Assembly: GCA_024276275.1 (NCBI GenBank)
Contig: JAJRXM010000081.1
Coordinates: 1-64,000 of the forward strand
Source of the DNA: Candidatus Zixiibacteriota bacterium
GTDB taxonomy: Bacteria; Zixibacteria; MSB-5A5; GN15; FEB-12
Reading direction: 5' to 3'
DNA: 64,000 nucleotides
Shown: positions 37,816-46,273 of the stretch, one piece after another
How the letters are laid out: the number at the start of each line of letters is the position of its first letter
Numbering within the stretch: position 1 is the first letter of the stretch
Notes under the pieces: generated by a model
Told to the model about the DNA's origin: nothing
The model's database searches: none
Seen by the model: only the letters and a program-made list of their open reading frames with translations
Program-made: the position numbers and the translations under genes

Positions 37816-39045
37816 TTATCTTTCTGAAATGTCTTTTCTGATAGTAAAGCGATTATTGGCAGTTTCCCACAAAGAAAGTCTGTTGAGTTGATTGCCATAT
37901 AGAACAAACAGTTTATCCCAAAGGGTTAGACATATATTTTCACCGGTTGGGATTGTATCTTTGAAATCATCTGTTTCTAAATTAAGATGTTTATAATTCC
38001 ATTGATGCAGTATTTCTTCAAGATGTGTCTGGACAATAGCTAGGTCAAAAATAGCTCCCGTATCCTGATTGTATTCACCTTCTAAAAGCATCTCTACTTT
38101 ATAGGTGTGACCGTGACCGTTTGCATTATTACATTTTCCATAAATTTCTTCATTTTCAGAATCAGATAATGATTGCACATGAAGACGATGGGCGGCATAG
38201 AATTTAGTTTTAACGCCCATAAACATTCTATCATTTTGGGTATATTCTATAAAGAAATAATCATTTTCATTTAGCCGAATTCTGTCAAGAGGCAATTCTT
38301 TACGCAGTTCAGAAAAAAAATGTTTTGCCAAAGATTCGGTTGTCATCGGCATTCCTTGTAGTTCGGTAATGTCTGTTGTAAGATTTCGATGATCATATTT
38401 TCGGTAAAATTTATTTAAGAGAGGTCTGATTTGTGAATGTTGTACCAACAGATTACTTTTGGCATCAGGTTGTCCCCGAAATGTTAAACGAAGATTATAA
38501 TGATGTCCGTGTCCTGATTTGCGGGCTGAGACACCAAACAGTTTTTCATTTTCTGTTTCTGATAGATGAGGAGAATATGTTCGGCGGGCAGCACAAAAGT
38601 CAAGATGATAACTTCGTTCGATAATCCCGCTTGTATAAGCTGTTGCCTCCAGTTCGTTATCATCACAAATATGACAGATAACAAGTTGTGTCGATTCATT
38701 TTCGAATAAAGTAACGGCATCTTTGAGCAATTCTTCAGCTATCTTTTCGAATGTCGGAACCTCTTTGTCAAAAGGTTTGATATCCGTATTTAAAAATTTA
38801 TGATCATATCTCTCAGCTAATAACCTATTTATTTTTTCTTTGATTACAGTCACATTTAACATCATGCCGTCTTTATCTGAAACCGGACCGTGAAATATAA
38901 ATGTCACGACAAGATTATGCCCATGACCATACTCCCCTTTTGACTCATTGCCATATAGAGCTATATTCTCCTCATCGGATAAATCTTGGTTATACATCCG
39001 ATGCGAGAGGGCGATTTCAAATTTTTTGGCTACCGTTATATACAT
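37816..39045 (-). CDS. Three-domain 6-pyruvoyl-tetrahydropterin synthase (PTPS) fusion
   Basis: A 409-residue protein made of three tandem PTPS/QueD domains, at about residues 1-135, 140-272 and 276-409. Domain 3 has zinc ligands His286, His311 and His313, the catalytic-type Cys305 (GKCNNANGHGH, very like animal PTPS) and Glu394, but Asn350-Tyr351 replace the usual Asp-His. Domain 1 keeps the zinc histidines (15, 41, 43) and Asp81-His82 but has no Cys. Domain 2 keeps His179, His181 and Asp218-His219 but lacks the Cys and the first zinc His. The product would be 6-pyruvoyl-tetrahydropterin from dihydroneopterin triphosphate. It lies between folE and the SDR gene with gaps of 2-3 bp. Confidence 0.9.
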   Translation of the reverse strand: MYITVAKKFEIALSHRMYNQDLSDEENIALYGNESKGEYGHGHNLVVTFIFHGPVSDKDGMMLNVTVIKEKINRLLAERYDHKFLNTDIKPFDKEVPTFEKIAEELLKDAVTLFENESTQLVICHICDDNELEATAYTSGIIERSYHLDFCAARRTYSPHLSETENEKLFGVSARKSGHGHHYNLRLTFRGQPDAKSNLLVQHSQIRPLLNKFYRKYDHRNLTTDITELQGMPMTTESLAKHFFSELRKELPLDRIRLNENDYFFIEYTQNDRMFMGVKTKFYAAHRLHVQSLSDSENEEIYGKCNNANGHGHTYKVEMLLEGEYNQDTGAIFDLAIVQTHLEEILHQWNYKHLNLETDDFKDTIPTGENICLTLWDKLFVLYGNQLNRLSLWETANNRFTIRKDISER

Positions 39046-39048
39046 AAT

Positions 39049-39588
39049 CTATTTTATCAGCGAGAAAAATTCTGCTCTCGTTGAGGGGTCATCATGAAAT
39101 TCACCCAAAACACATGATGTTACCATCGACGAGTTTTGTTTTTCAACACCCCGCATCATCATACAAAGATGTTTTGCCTCTATGACAACAGCAACTCCCT
39201 GAGCGTTGGTATATTTATTTATTGTTTGAGCAATCTGTCTGGTTAGTTGTTCTTGAATCTGTAACCGTCTGGCAAATACATCAACAATTCGTGCAATTTT
39301 TGATAACCCTAACACTTTTCCACTTGGGATGTAAGCAACGTGACATTTTCCTATAAACGGTAATAAGTGGTGTTCACACAGAGAATATAATTCGATATCT
39401 TTGACCAATACTATTTCACTCGCGTCGGATGGAAATAAAGCACCATTAATAATTTCATCAATATTTTCTTTATACCCTTTAGTCAGAAAGCTGAATGCTC
39501 TTGCTGCCCTTTTTGGAGTAGATTTTAACCCGTCTCGGTTGATATCTTCGCCTATTTCCTCTAATAACTTTGAATATAATTCTTCCAT
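39049..39588 (-). CDS. folE: GTP cyclohydrolase I
   Basis: A 179-residue GTP cyclohydrolase I making dihydroneopterin triphosphate from GTP. Zinc ligands are the Cys/His in [20 protein letters not shown] and the Cys in [29 protein letters not shown] is also conserved. It serves folate synthesis in general. Here it heads an operon with PTPS and an SDR beside phenylalanine hydroxylase, so tetrahydrobiopterin-type cofactor supply is the likely purpose. AAAGGATTATAG precedes the ATG. Confidence 0.93.
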   Translation of the reverse strand: MEELYSKLLEEIGEDINRDGLKSTPKRAARAFSFLTKGYKENIDEIINGALFPSDASEIVLVKDIELYSLCEHHLLPFIGKCHVAYIPSGKVLGLSKIARIVDVFARRLQIQEQLTRQIAQTINKYTNAQGVAVVIEAKHLCMMMRGVEKQNSSMVTSCVLGEFHDDPSTRAEFFSLIK

Positions 39589-39853
39589 CTATAATCCTTT
39601 AACGTATTAAAAACTCAAAACATACATATCATCTATTAAGATATACGTACAAATATACATTTATTTGCAATAATTCTCAAGCTGAAACATAAAAAGCAGA
39701 GAATATTGATATTTCAAATATATCCCATAATTGCATTAATAATTATCTGTATCTGCCGACAAAACAACAAGATAGACGGAACTACATAGATACGCAGCAC
39801 CAATATAGATATTTTTGAAATAATGTTAGGCTTTGAAAATGACTGCTTTGTAC

Positions 39854-39881
39854 TTGACATCAGAAACTAGTTTGTTATCTT
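39854..39881 (+). promoter_or_regulatory. Candidate sigma70 promoter for the multihaem cytochrome operon
   Basis: TTGACA (39854-39859), a 16-bp spacer and TATCTT (39876-39881) lie about 85 bp before the cytochrome start codon. The -35 is a perfect consensus and the -10 matches 4 of 6. Motif match only. Confidence 0.4.
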
Positions 39882-39932
39882 TTTCACAAGACAAACGTTT
39901 TTCAATTATACTTTTTTTGATTTTCATTAAAT

Positions 39933-39952
39933 AAAGTTACATGAGTAACTTT
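39933..39952 (+). promoter_or_regulatory. Perfect 8-bp hairpin just upstream of the cytochrome ribosome binding site
   Basis: AAAGTTAC-ATGA-GTAACTTT forms a hairpin that ends a few bases before GAAGGAG and the ATG at 39966. It would lie in the mRNA leader, where it could protect the transcript or modulate translation. It could also be a DNA operator. Confidence 0.4.
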
Positions 39953-39965
39953 GAAGGAGAATATA

Positions 39966-41240
39966 ATGAATAAGATGATTACAGCGTTTATAGTGCTAAT
40001 ATTATTACTGATCTTTTCACCGAATAAATCTTTTGCCCAAGATGAAGCCGGTTGTCAAACAGATAAGTGTCATAGTACAATGGGTATAAAAAAGTTTATT
40101 CATGGGCCTGTCGGTGCCGGTATTTGTACTGTATGTCATACACCGGTAAAAGGTAAAAAACATAAATTTGAATTTGCCGCTCAAGATGAAGAACTTTGTT
40201 TTAGTTGTCACGACGGCAAACGTGATATGTTACTTGAAGAAAACGTCCACTCCCCTGTTGCTGACGGAAACTGTGTCGGATGTCATGATCCTCATCAATC
40301 TGATTATCGGTTTACTTTAAAGGGTGATGCATCTAACTTATGTTTTACCTGTCATGATAAAGCTGATTTTGAAGATAAATATGTACATGGTCCTATCGCC
40401 GCAGGTGACTGTAATGCCTGCCATAATCCTCACGCCTCTCCAAATGAATTTCAGCTAAATACACCAAAAGAACAACTCTGTATTAGTTGTCATAAAGAAA
40501 AATCTGAAATAATGAATAAAAAACATATTCATAAACCCGTTTCAGAAGATTGTACGAATTGTCATAACCCGCATGCCAATAAAGAAGAATTTATGCTGGG
40601 TGCTGCCGGTGAAAAATTATGTTATACTTGTCATGAAAATATAGCTACTTACCAAGGAGCCAAATATCAACATGAACCGGTAGAAAACGGGAGATGTCTT
40701 GATTGCCATGATGTCCACGCATCTGATAATCCTCGCATGTTTGTAAAACCACAGGAAGCCCTTTGTTTCAGTTGTCATACCGATATGAATGAATATGTTT
40801 CCGCACAAGAATTTAAACACGGTCCTGTAATTGAGGGTGACTGTAATGCATGCCATGATCCTCACGGTTCAGAAAATTTTCGAATTTTGAGGAAAAATTT
40901 CCCTGAAGAATTTTATATGCCGTATGAAACCGATAATTATGCTATCTGTTTCCAATGTCATAATCAGGATTTAGCTTTAAATGCTAAGACAAAAACATTA
41001 ACTGATTTTCGCGACGGAGACAGAAATCTGCATTTTCTACATGTAAATAAAGAGAAAAAAGGTAGAAGTTGCAAAGCATGTCATCAGGTTCACGCATCAT
41101 CACAAGCTAAACATATTCGTGAATCTGTACCTTTTGGTAAAATCAGCTGGGAATTACCTGTTACATATACTAAATTAGAAAATGGCGGAAGTTGTGTAGT
41201 CGGATGTCATTCTCCAAAAGAATATAACCGTAAAAAATAA
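39966..41240 (+). CDS. Multihaem cytochrome c (doubled CXXCH type), about 13-15 haems
   Basis: A secreted 424-residue cytochrome. The signal peptide (MNKMITAFIVLILLLIFSPNKSFAQ) is followed by repeated doublets typical of doubled-CXXCH proteins, e.g. GDCNACHNPHAS and LCISCHKEKSE. I count 13 canonical CXXCH motifs. Two variants also occur: CQTDKCH (CX4CH) at the N-terminus and CVVGCH (CX3CH) at the C-terminus. It would carry electrons in the periplasm or at the cell surface; no quinol-oxidising partner is adjacent. The ATG at 39966 follows GAAGGAGAATATA. It forms an operon with two TPR proteins downstream. Confidence 0.9.
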   Translation: MNKMITAFIVLILLLIFSPNKSFAQDEAGCQTDKCHSTMGIKKFIHGPVGAGICTVCHTPVKGKKHKFEFAAQDEELCFSCHDGKRDMLLEENVHSPVADGNCVGCHDPHQSDYRFTLKGDASNLCFTCHDKADFEDKYVHGPIAAGDCNACHNPHASPNEFQLNTPKEQLCISCHKEKSEIMNKKHIHKPVSEDCTNCHNPHANKEEFMLGAAGEKLCYTCHENIATYQGAKYQHEPVENGRCLDCHDVHASDNPRMFVKPQEALCFSCHTDMNEYVSAQEFKHGPVIEGDCNACHDPHGSENFRILRKNFPEEFYMPYETDNYAICFQCHNQDLALNAKTKTLTDFRDGDRNLHFLHVNKEKKGRSCKACHQVHASSQAKHIRESVPFGKISWELPVTYTKLENGGSCVVGCHSPKEYNRKK

Positions 41241-41249
41241 CGGTAGTTG

Positions 41250-41768
41250 ATGAAACTGATAAAGTATGTAGTTATATTTCTTCTTATATTTTCCTCTGCT
41301 CTTCATGCACAGGAAATAACAAAAGAGGAGAAACGTGCGGAAAGAAAACAAATACGCCTTTATCTAAAACATGCTGTTACATTTTATGAAAACCAAAAAC
41401 TGGATTCAGCATATATATTTATAGATTCACTTCTCCAAATCTCTCCGAAAAATGTCGACGCATATTTTTATAAAGGGCTGATAGAATTAAAAAACGGAGA
41501 TACAACAAAAGCTGACACAACTCTTACAGAAGGAATGTCAGCTAATCCATTATCTACAAGAATAAAGTTATTACTCTCGCGTGTTAAAATTGAACAGCAA
41601 GATTTCCAAACGGCATCTGAACTACTTGAAGCAATTCTCAAAATCAAACCGAATGAACCGGAAACATTGTATCTGCGAGGGTTAACATCATTGTATCAGA
41701 ATGATACTACTACGGCACTCGACTATTTACAACATTCTCTAGAATCCGCACTTAAACGAGGGAAATAA
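41250..41768 (+). CDS. Secreted TPR-repeat protein
   Basis: A protein of about 172 residues with a signal peptide (VVIFLLIFSSALHAQ). Tetratricopeptide-like repeats follow (AYIFIDSLLQISPKNVDAYFYKGLIELKNGD and PNEPETLYLRGLTSLYQNDT). It probably acts as a periplasmic scaffold. It starts 10 bp after the cytochrome stop and its stop overlaps the next ATG (TAATG), so the three genes are translationally linked. No enzymatic motif is visible. Confidence 0.8.
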   Translation: MKLIKYVVIFLLIFSSALHAQEITKEEKRAERKQIRLYLKHAVTFYENQKLDSAYIFIDSLLQISPKNVDAYFYKGLIELKNGDTTKADTTLTEGMSANPLSTRIKLLLSRVKIEQQDFQTASELLEAILKIKPNEPETLYLRGLTSLYQNDTTTALDYLQHSLESALKRGK

Positions 41769-42895
41769 TGAAGATTTTTTCTAACATAAAAAATGCTTCT
41801 ATAAGTTATTTTCTCATATTTCTTATTGCGGTTTTATTTGTTCCGTCAGCAACTGCTGCTTTTCGGTATCTGCATGAAGGTATGAAACTCCCGTCTATCG
41901 ACAGCAAAGATATTTTAACCGATGAGCAGGTATCATCGGAGAAAATTATTAAAGACAACAATATGTTGATAGTAGTATTTTGGGCTACCTGGTCTAAACG
42001 TTCAATAGAAGAGCTACATGCCTTAAAAGAAATTAGATTACAATACCCCGATGCCCCTTTTAAAATTATAGCGGTAAATGTAGAAAGCCAGATAATGTCT
42101 GCTGAGTTAAGACAGGAAGTAATTAACTACTCTCAAGAGCTTGACCTTCCTTTCCCTGTAATTATCGATAATAAGCTAGAGATATTTTATCAATTTGGAG
42201 TAATAGCGGTTCCATCGACAGCCATTACAGATACTATTGGAGTTATGAGGTATGGTCCTGCCGGATTTTCATTAACAACGCATGATTTAATTATTGATTC
42301 TATTGATGTAATCTTAGGGAAAAAAGATATCGCTGATACTACATTAGTCTTGAAAAAAGGGTATTTACCAAATTTGAAATCATCAAGATATTATAATTTA
42401 GCACTAAATCTGAAAAATAAAAGAATGTACGAAAGAGCTCTTGCCAATGTCGAAATTTCGATACAAAACGATTCTTTGTTCCCGGTTCCATATAGCTTAA
42501 AGGGTGAGCTATATATCGCACTACAAGAGGACGATAAAGCTCTTGTTAATTATAAAAAAGCAGTTGAGTTAGATTCGACTTTTGTAGCCGCATGGAGTGG
42601 TCTCGGTGAACTGTATTTAAAAATGGGACAAATTGACTCCGCCGTTATATCATTAAACCGTGCATTAGCATTGGATGAATTTTTTACACCTGCTATGATG
42701 AATCTTGCTCTTTGTTATTCAAAGCAAGGGAACAATGACAAAGCTCTTGAATTATTAAAAACCGTGCTGGAATTTAATCAGCATGAACCATACCCCTATT
42801 ACTATCTAGCTCTTATCTCTCTCAATAATTCAGACAAGGCTCTAGCTGTCCAATCTTTCAAAGATGCTCTTGAGATGCTCTACCCTGCCCCGTAG
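41768..42895 (+). CDS. Thioredoxin-fold (TlpA-like) protein with TPR domain, lacking the redox cysteines
   Basis: A 375-residue exported protein. Residues of about 1-30 are a signal peptide. Residues of about 35-190 are a TlpA/ResA-like thioredoxin fold with IVVFWATWSKRSIEELHAL and a cis-Pro region VIAVPSTAITDTIG. The usual WCxxC is WSKRS here (Ser76 and Ser79), so it cannot do thiol-disulfide exchange. Residues of about 200-375 are four or five TPR units. As partner of a multihaem cytochrome it may guide cytochrome maturation or complex assembly as a binding module; this is inference. Confidence 0.82.
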   Translation: MKIFSNIKNASISYFLIFLIAVLFVPSATAAFRYLHEGMKLPSIDSKDILTDEQVSSEKIIKDNNMLIVVFWATWSKRSIEELHALKEIRLQYPDAPFKIIAVNVESQIMSAELRQEVINYSQELDLPFPVIIDNKLEIFYQFGVIAVPSTAITDTIGVMRYGPAGFSLTTHDLIIDSIDVILGKKDIADTTLVLKKGYLPNLKSSRYYNLALNLKNKRMYERALANVEISIQNDSLFPVPYSLKGELYIALQEDDKALVNYKKAVELDSTFVAAWSGLGELYLKMGQIDSAVISLNRALALDEFFTPAMMNLALCYSKQGNNDKALELLKTVLEFNQHEPYPYYYLALISLNNSDKALAVQSFKDALEMLYPAP

Positions 42896-42929
42896 GTTGT
42901 TGATAAAATTCCTCTATTTATATTAAAAT

Positions 42930-42960
42930 AAAGTTATCCACATCTTAAAATAACTTTTTT
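42930..42960 (+). terminator. Intrinsic terminator after the cytochrome/TPR operon
   Basis: AAAGTTAT (42930-42937) and ATAACTTT (42950-42957) pair around a 12-nt loop and run into TTTTTT. It lies 35 bp after the stop of the thioredoxin-fold gene. The stem is AT-rich, so efficiency is uncertain. Confidence 0.5.
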
Positions 42961-43225
42961 CTCGTAATCTTATAAGTATGTTTGAGTTACAGCAAAATGG
43001 GTTTGTTTCATGCAAATTTAGTTTTTTTCGTTTATCCTGTTCCTCTTGGTAAATTTATTAAGTGTCTCATAACAGATGAGTGAGTAGTAAAATGCGTTGG
43101 TTGTGTAGAGGATTTGTAATACGAGAAATGTTTTCTGTCGGTTATTGAAACTGTAAAGTTCGCTTTGGCGAATGAACCTAAATTTCTGTAAAACAAGAAA
43201 TAATAAAATACGTCTATATCATAGA

Positions 43226-43254
43226 TTGACAATGCGATTATGTTGTTTTATAAT
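43226..43254 (+). promoter_or_regulatory. Consensus sigma70 promoter
   Basis: TTGACA (43226-43231), a 17-bp spacer and TATAAT (43249-43254) match the sigma70 consensus at every position and spacing. They lie about 39 bp before the GTG start at 43293. This is the strongest promoter match I found in the window. Confidence 0.7.
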
Positions 43255-43292
43255 AATTATGATTCATGTTTATAAATAAAAGGAGAGAACAG

Positions 43293-44360
43293 GTGCGACA
43301 ATTCCCGAAAAGAAAAACCATGATTTCGGCTTTACTGATTATTATCACTCTTTCAGGCTGTCAATGCGGTAACAAACCGACCGAACCGGAACCGGTAGAC
43401 AAAGATTATCCTATTTATTTTAGTAATTACTTTGGAGTAGGAGATAAGGTATTGTTTAAATATTACCCTGATTCTCAAAAAATAGATTCCGCATTAATAC
43501 CTTGGACACCCAAAAGGGGGATTTCTGTATCTGCTAATGGTAAGTTGCTTTATCTGTCGCTTGACGCTTCAGTTGTTGTTATAGATGCTGAATCTTTTGA
43601 AATCGTTCAGGAGTTACCTTACAAAACTGGATATGCTGTTGCGGTTTCACCTGACAACAAGCTAATTGCCATAACTGGAGATACTCTCCGTATTCTTCGT
43701 ACATCAGACTATCAAGTGATTTATAGTGACACTTTAACAACTTATAGAGGAATTTTTTCAAAAGATAACTTAACTTTCTTCTGTGGCTTTTACGACTCTG
43801 TCAATTCAGGTTCAGCATATATACTTACTATTAACGAAACTCAATTCATAAAAACGACAAAATCATTTCCTGATAGAAGTGTAGGTACTTTAATACCTAC
43901 CTCTGATAAAACGAAATGGATACTATATAATCTCATTGGTTCATACTGTGCCGCATTTGATATTTATGACATCGCTCTTGATTCAATAATTTTTACTGAT
44001 ACTCTCTGCCCCGGTGGCGGTACGGCAACTTTATCAGCAGATGAGAAAAAAGTGTATTATACAGCTCCCGGTTCTCCATTTCAAGGAGCAAACAGCCCAT
44101 TTATAAAAGTTTTTGATTTAGAAACAAATATGATAGAAACAATAATTGACAGTACTATATTTTATGCTGACAGTTTTGCATGGGCTCTGCCGAATGATGT
44201 CATAGCAACACCGGATAATAGATACTTAGGTGTCTTAAATGGTGTTATGGCATTATCTGTTTTTCATTTAATTGATTTACAAACCCTTACAGTTGTTGAC
44301 AGAAGAGATTATGGACCTAATGGCTATGGGTTTACCCAAATGACAATGCAGAATAAGTAA
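43293..44360 (+). CDS. Lipoprotein with beta-propeller-like repeats
   Basis: A 355-residue lipoprotein with the lipobox TLSGC in ALLIIITLSGCQCG and a Pro/Glu linker. Repeats such as RGISVSANGKLLYLSLDASVVVIDAES and YAVAVSPDNKLIAITGDTLRIL resemble YncE/WD-like propeller blades. I prefer GTG at 43293, after AAAGGAGAGAACAG, to an in-frame ATG at 43266 that lacks a ribosome site and lengthens the signal peptide. It is probably co-transcribed with the subtilase gene that follows 32 bp later. No enzymatic function is assigned. Confidence 0.75.
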   Translation: MRQFPKRKTMISALLIIITLSGCQCGNKPTEPEPVDKDYPIYFSNYFGVGDKVLFKYYPDSQKIDSALIPWTPKRGISVSANGKLLYLSLDASVVVIDAESFEIVQELPYKTGYAVAVSPDNKLIAITGDTLRILRTSDYQVIYSDTLTTYRGIFSKDNLTFFCGFYDSVNSGSAYILTINETQFIKTTKSFPDRSVGTLIPTSDKTKWILYNLIGSYCAAFDIYDIALDSIIFTDTLCPGGGTATLSADEKKVYYTAPGSPFQGANSPFIKVFDLETNMIETIIDSTIFYADSFAWALPNDVIATPDNRYLGVLNGVMALSVFHLIDLQTLTVVDRRDYGPNGYGFTQMTMQNK

Positions 44361-44392
44361 TAAATAAAAATTATAAATATGGAGAAATTATT

Positions 44393-46273
44393 GTGAGAAA
44401 ATTTTTAATGATTCTAAGCGTATTGCTTTTAATAGTATTAGTAAGTTCGAGTTTTGCTCAACATTATTATGGTAATGGACAGCAGATTCCACTACAAATT
44501 GATTCAACAAAATTAGTATTAAAGTTTGATTCTTCTTTTGGACCTATAAACGAGGAAGGTATTTTAAATTCTATCAACCGTATTCTGACTGCATATATTG
44601 AAGATCCTGTAAATGATGGTTTTATTATATGCTCACTATCAACATCTAACAATTACTTTTCTTTTATTGACTCTCTCAGACAAATAAATACTATTGATTT
44701 TGTAGAACCTTTTTATATTGGTTTTGATAGTTCTGGGATGCTTGTAGGCACAGCATTCTATGTTGCTTTTGATTCTGAACTAAGTTATGCTACAATTAAA
44801 AGTATTTGTAGTTCTAATAATGTTACTGTAGGAAATAAAATTGCAGGTTTATATAACGTCTACGTTTTATACAATAATCCTATAATAAATCAATCGACTG
44901 TCGATTTAGCAAATCTTTTTTATGAAATGCCGGTCACTAGATATGCTCATCCTGAGTTTGATGTTCGGATTGAGCCATTATCATACAATTTATATGATTT
45001 CTATCATGATTACCAACCTCACACTAAAAAAGTTATCGGGAGTTTTAATAATGCTTCAGTTTGGGATTTTGCTGGTCTTACAGAAAATATAATAAATGTT
45101 GCAGTAATTGATGATGGTGTTACAAGCCATGAAGATTTACCTGCTTCAAGGATATTACCTGGAAAAGACTTTGCACTTGGTGGTTCTGATGCTACACCTG
45201 GTCCATATTTTGCTCATGGAATGAGTGTAGCTGGTATTATAGGAGCATCGCATACAACAGATGTTATAACTGGTCAATTAGCATCTACTGGAATGATTTC
45301 TTTGAACCCTAACACAAATATAGTTCCTATTAAAATTTATGGTGATACGGATTTTGATTATTATACCCCTATGCCTGACAGTGCCATAGCAGAAGCGATT
45401 TACTTATCTTGGTATGAGTATAATGCAGATATATTATCAAATAGTTGGGCTTACACGAACCCATCTTTTTACTCCGATGTCATAGCTGATGCGATAATGG
45501 AAGCTACCCTGATGGGTCGTAATGGTTTAGGAAGCCCTGTTATTTTTGGATCCGGAAACACGAGAAAACCTATAGGTGTGAGATTCCCTGCTTTAGCTCC
45601 GGCATCTTTTTCAGTGGGTGCTACTCAACTTGATGACTATATATGGGGGTATAGTTCTTATGGACCCACTCTTGATATTGTAGCACCAAGCGGTAATACA
45701 TGCCTTAGAGGTGATGTTTGGAGTCTTGATCAAATGAGTGGAAATGGACTTAACAATAGTACATTGGTTCATTTTACTAATTGCAATTTAGGCGTTACTT
45801 GGGATTGTCCGCCATCAGGTAACGATAGAGATTATAACTGTAAATTCGGTGGTACTTCAGCCGCAGCTCCGATTGTATCTGGAGTTGCATCTTTGATACT
45901 TGCTAAAGACCCCACTCTAACTGCCCAGCAAGTCTATGAAATTCTCAGAAATACAGCTGTTAAAGATTTAGATTGGGGAACAATTCCTGATACACCAAAC
46001 GTAGAATATGGATATGGCAGGGTTGACGCATTTCGAGCAATTCTGTCGCTTTCCAGAGGTGATGTAAATAACAGCAGAGGTATGATTGATATAAGCGATT
46101 TGGTATTTATACTACCATATATGTTTGAAGGAGGCCCTGCTCCATTTCCAAGTATATTATTAGCCGATGTCGATTGTACAGGAGAAGTTGATATTCAGGA
46201 CTTAGTTTATTTAGTTGCATTTATGTTTGACGGTGGAGCAGCTCCACCTTACCCTTGTTACGAATTCCAATAG
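44393..46273 (+). CDS. Secreted subtilisin-family (S8) protease with dockerin-like C-terminus
   Basis: A 626-residue exported protease with an N-terminal signal peptide (ending SSFAQ) and a propeptide-like region to about residue 210. The S8 triad is Asp in VAVIDDGVTSHEDLP, His in YFAHGMSVAGIIGA and Ser in FGGTSAAAPIVSGVASLIL, with the oxyanion Asn in ILSNSWAY. The C-terminus has two dockerin-type I-like calcium repeats (GMIDISDLVFILPYMF and GEVDIQDLVYLVAFMF). The same module ends the protein at 58682, suggesting a common surface-attachment or sorting role in this organism. It starts with GTG after GGAGAAATTATT. Confidence 0.9.
   Translation: MRKFLMILSVLLLIVLVSSSFAQHYYGNGQQIPLQIDSTKLVLKFDSSFGPINEEGILNSINRILTAYIEDPVNDGFIICSLSTSNNYFSFIDSLRQINTIDFVEPFYIGFDSSGMLVGTAFYVAFDSELSYATIKSICSSNNVTVGNKIAGLYNVYVLYNNPIINQSTVDLANLFYEMPVTRYAHPEFDVRIEPLSYNLYDFYHDYQPHTKKVIGSFNNASVWDFAGLTENIINVAVIDDGVTSHEDLPASRILPGKDFALGGSDATPGPYFAHGMSVAGIIGASHTTDVITGQLASTGMISLNPNTNIVPIKIYGDTDFDYYTPMPDSAIAEAIYLSWYEYNADILSNSWAYTNPSFYSDVIADAIMEATLMGRNGLGSPVIFGSGNTRKPIGVRFPALAPASFSVGATQLDDYIWGYSSYGPTLDIVAPSGNTCLRGDVWSLDQMSGNGLNNSTLVHFTNCNLGVTWDCPPSGNDRDYNCKFGGTSAAAPIVSGVASLILAKDPTLTAQQVYEILRNTAVKDLDWGTIPDTPNVEYGYGRVDAFRAILSLSRGDVNNSRGMIDISDLVFILPYMFEGGPAPFPSILLADVDCTGEVDIQDLVYLVAFMFDGGAAPPYPCYEFQ

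Larger units (their letters stand above)
39589..39965. other. Divergent intergenic region between folE and the multihaem cytochrome gene
   Basis: About 375 bp of AT-rich DNA with no ORF that I can support. The folE side holds only a Shine-Dalgarno-like AAAGGA. The cytochrome side holds a candidate promoter and a perfect inverted repeat, listed separately. I see no tRNA or riboswitch-like structure. Confidence 0.5.
42896..43292. other. Intergenic region between the cytochrome operon and the lipoprotein/subtilase pair
   Basis: About 400 bp without a supportable gene. It opens with a terminator-like hairpin and closes with a consensus sigma70 promoter, both listed separately. The middle 200 bp carries no repeat, RNA or ORF that I can identify. 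Confidence 0.5.

Noticed and set aside
41247..41249. TTG start for the TPR protein
   Set aside because: The ATG immediately after it (41250) begins a normal signal peptide.
42934..42942. Perfect DnaA box TTATCCACA
   Set aside because: It is a single copy inside a terminator-like hairpin, with no further boxes and no dnaA or dnaN nearby, so it is not evidence of an origin.
43266..43292. Upstream ATG start of the propeller-like lipoprotein
   Set aside because: No ribosome site precedes it and it would lengthen the lipoprotein signal; GTG at 43293 has a well-placed AAAGGAGAG.
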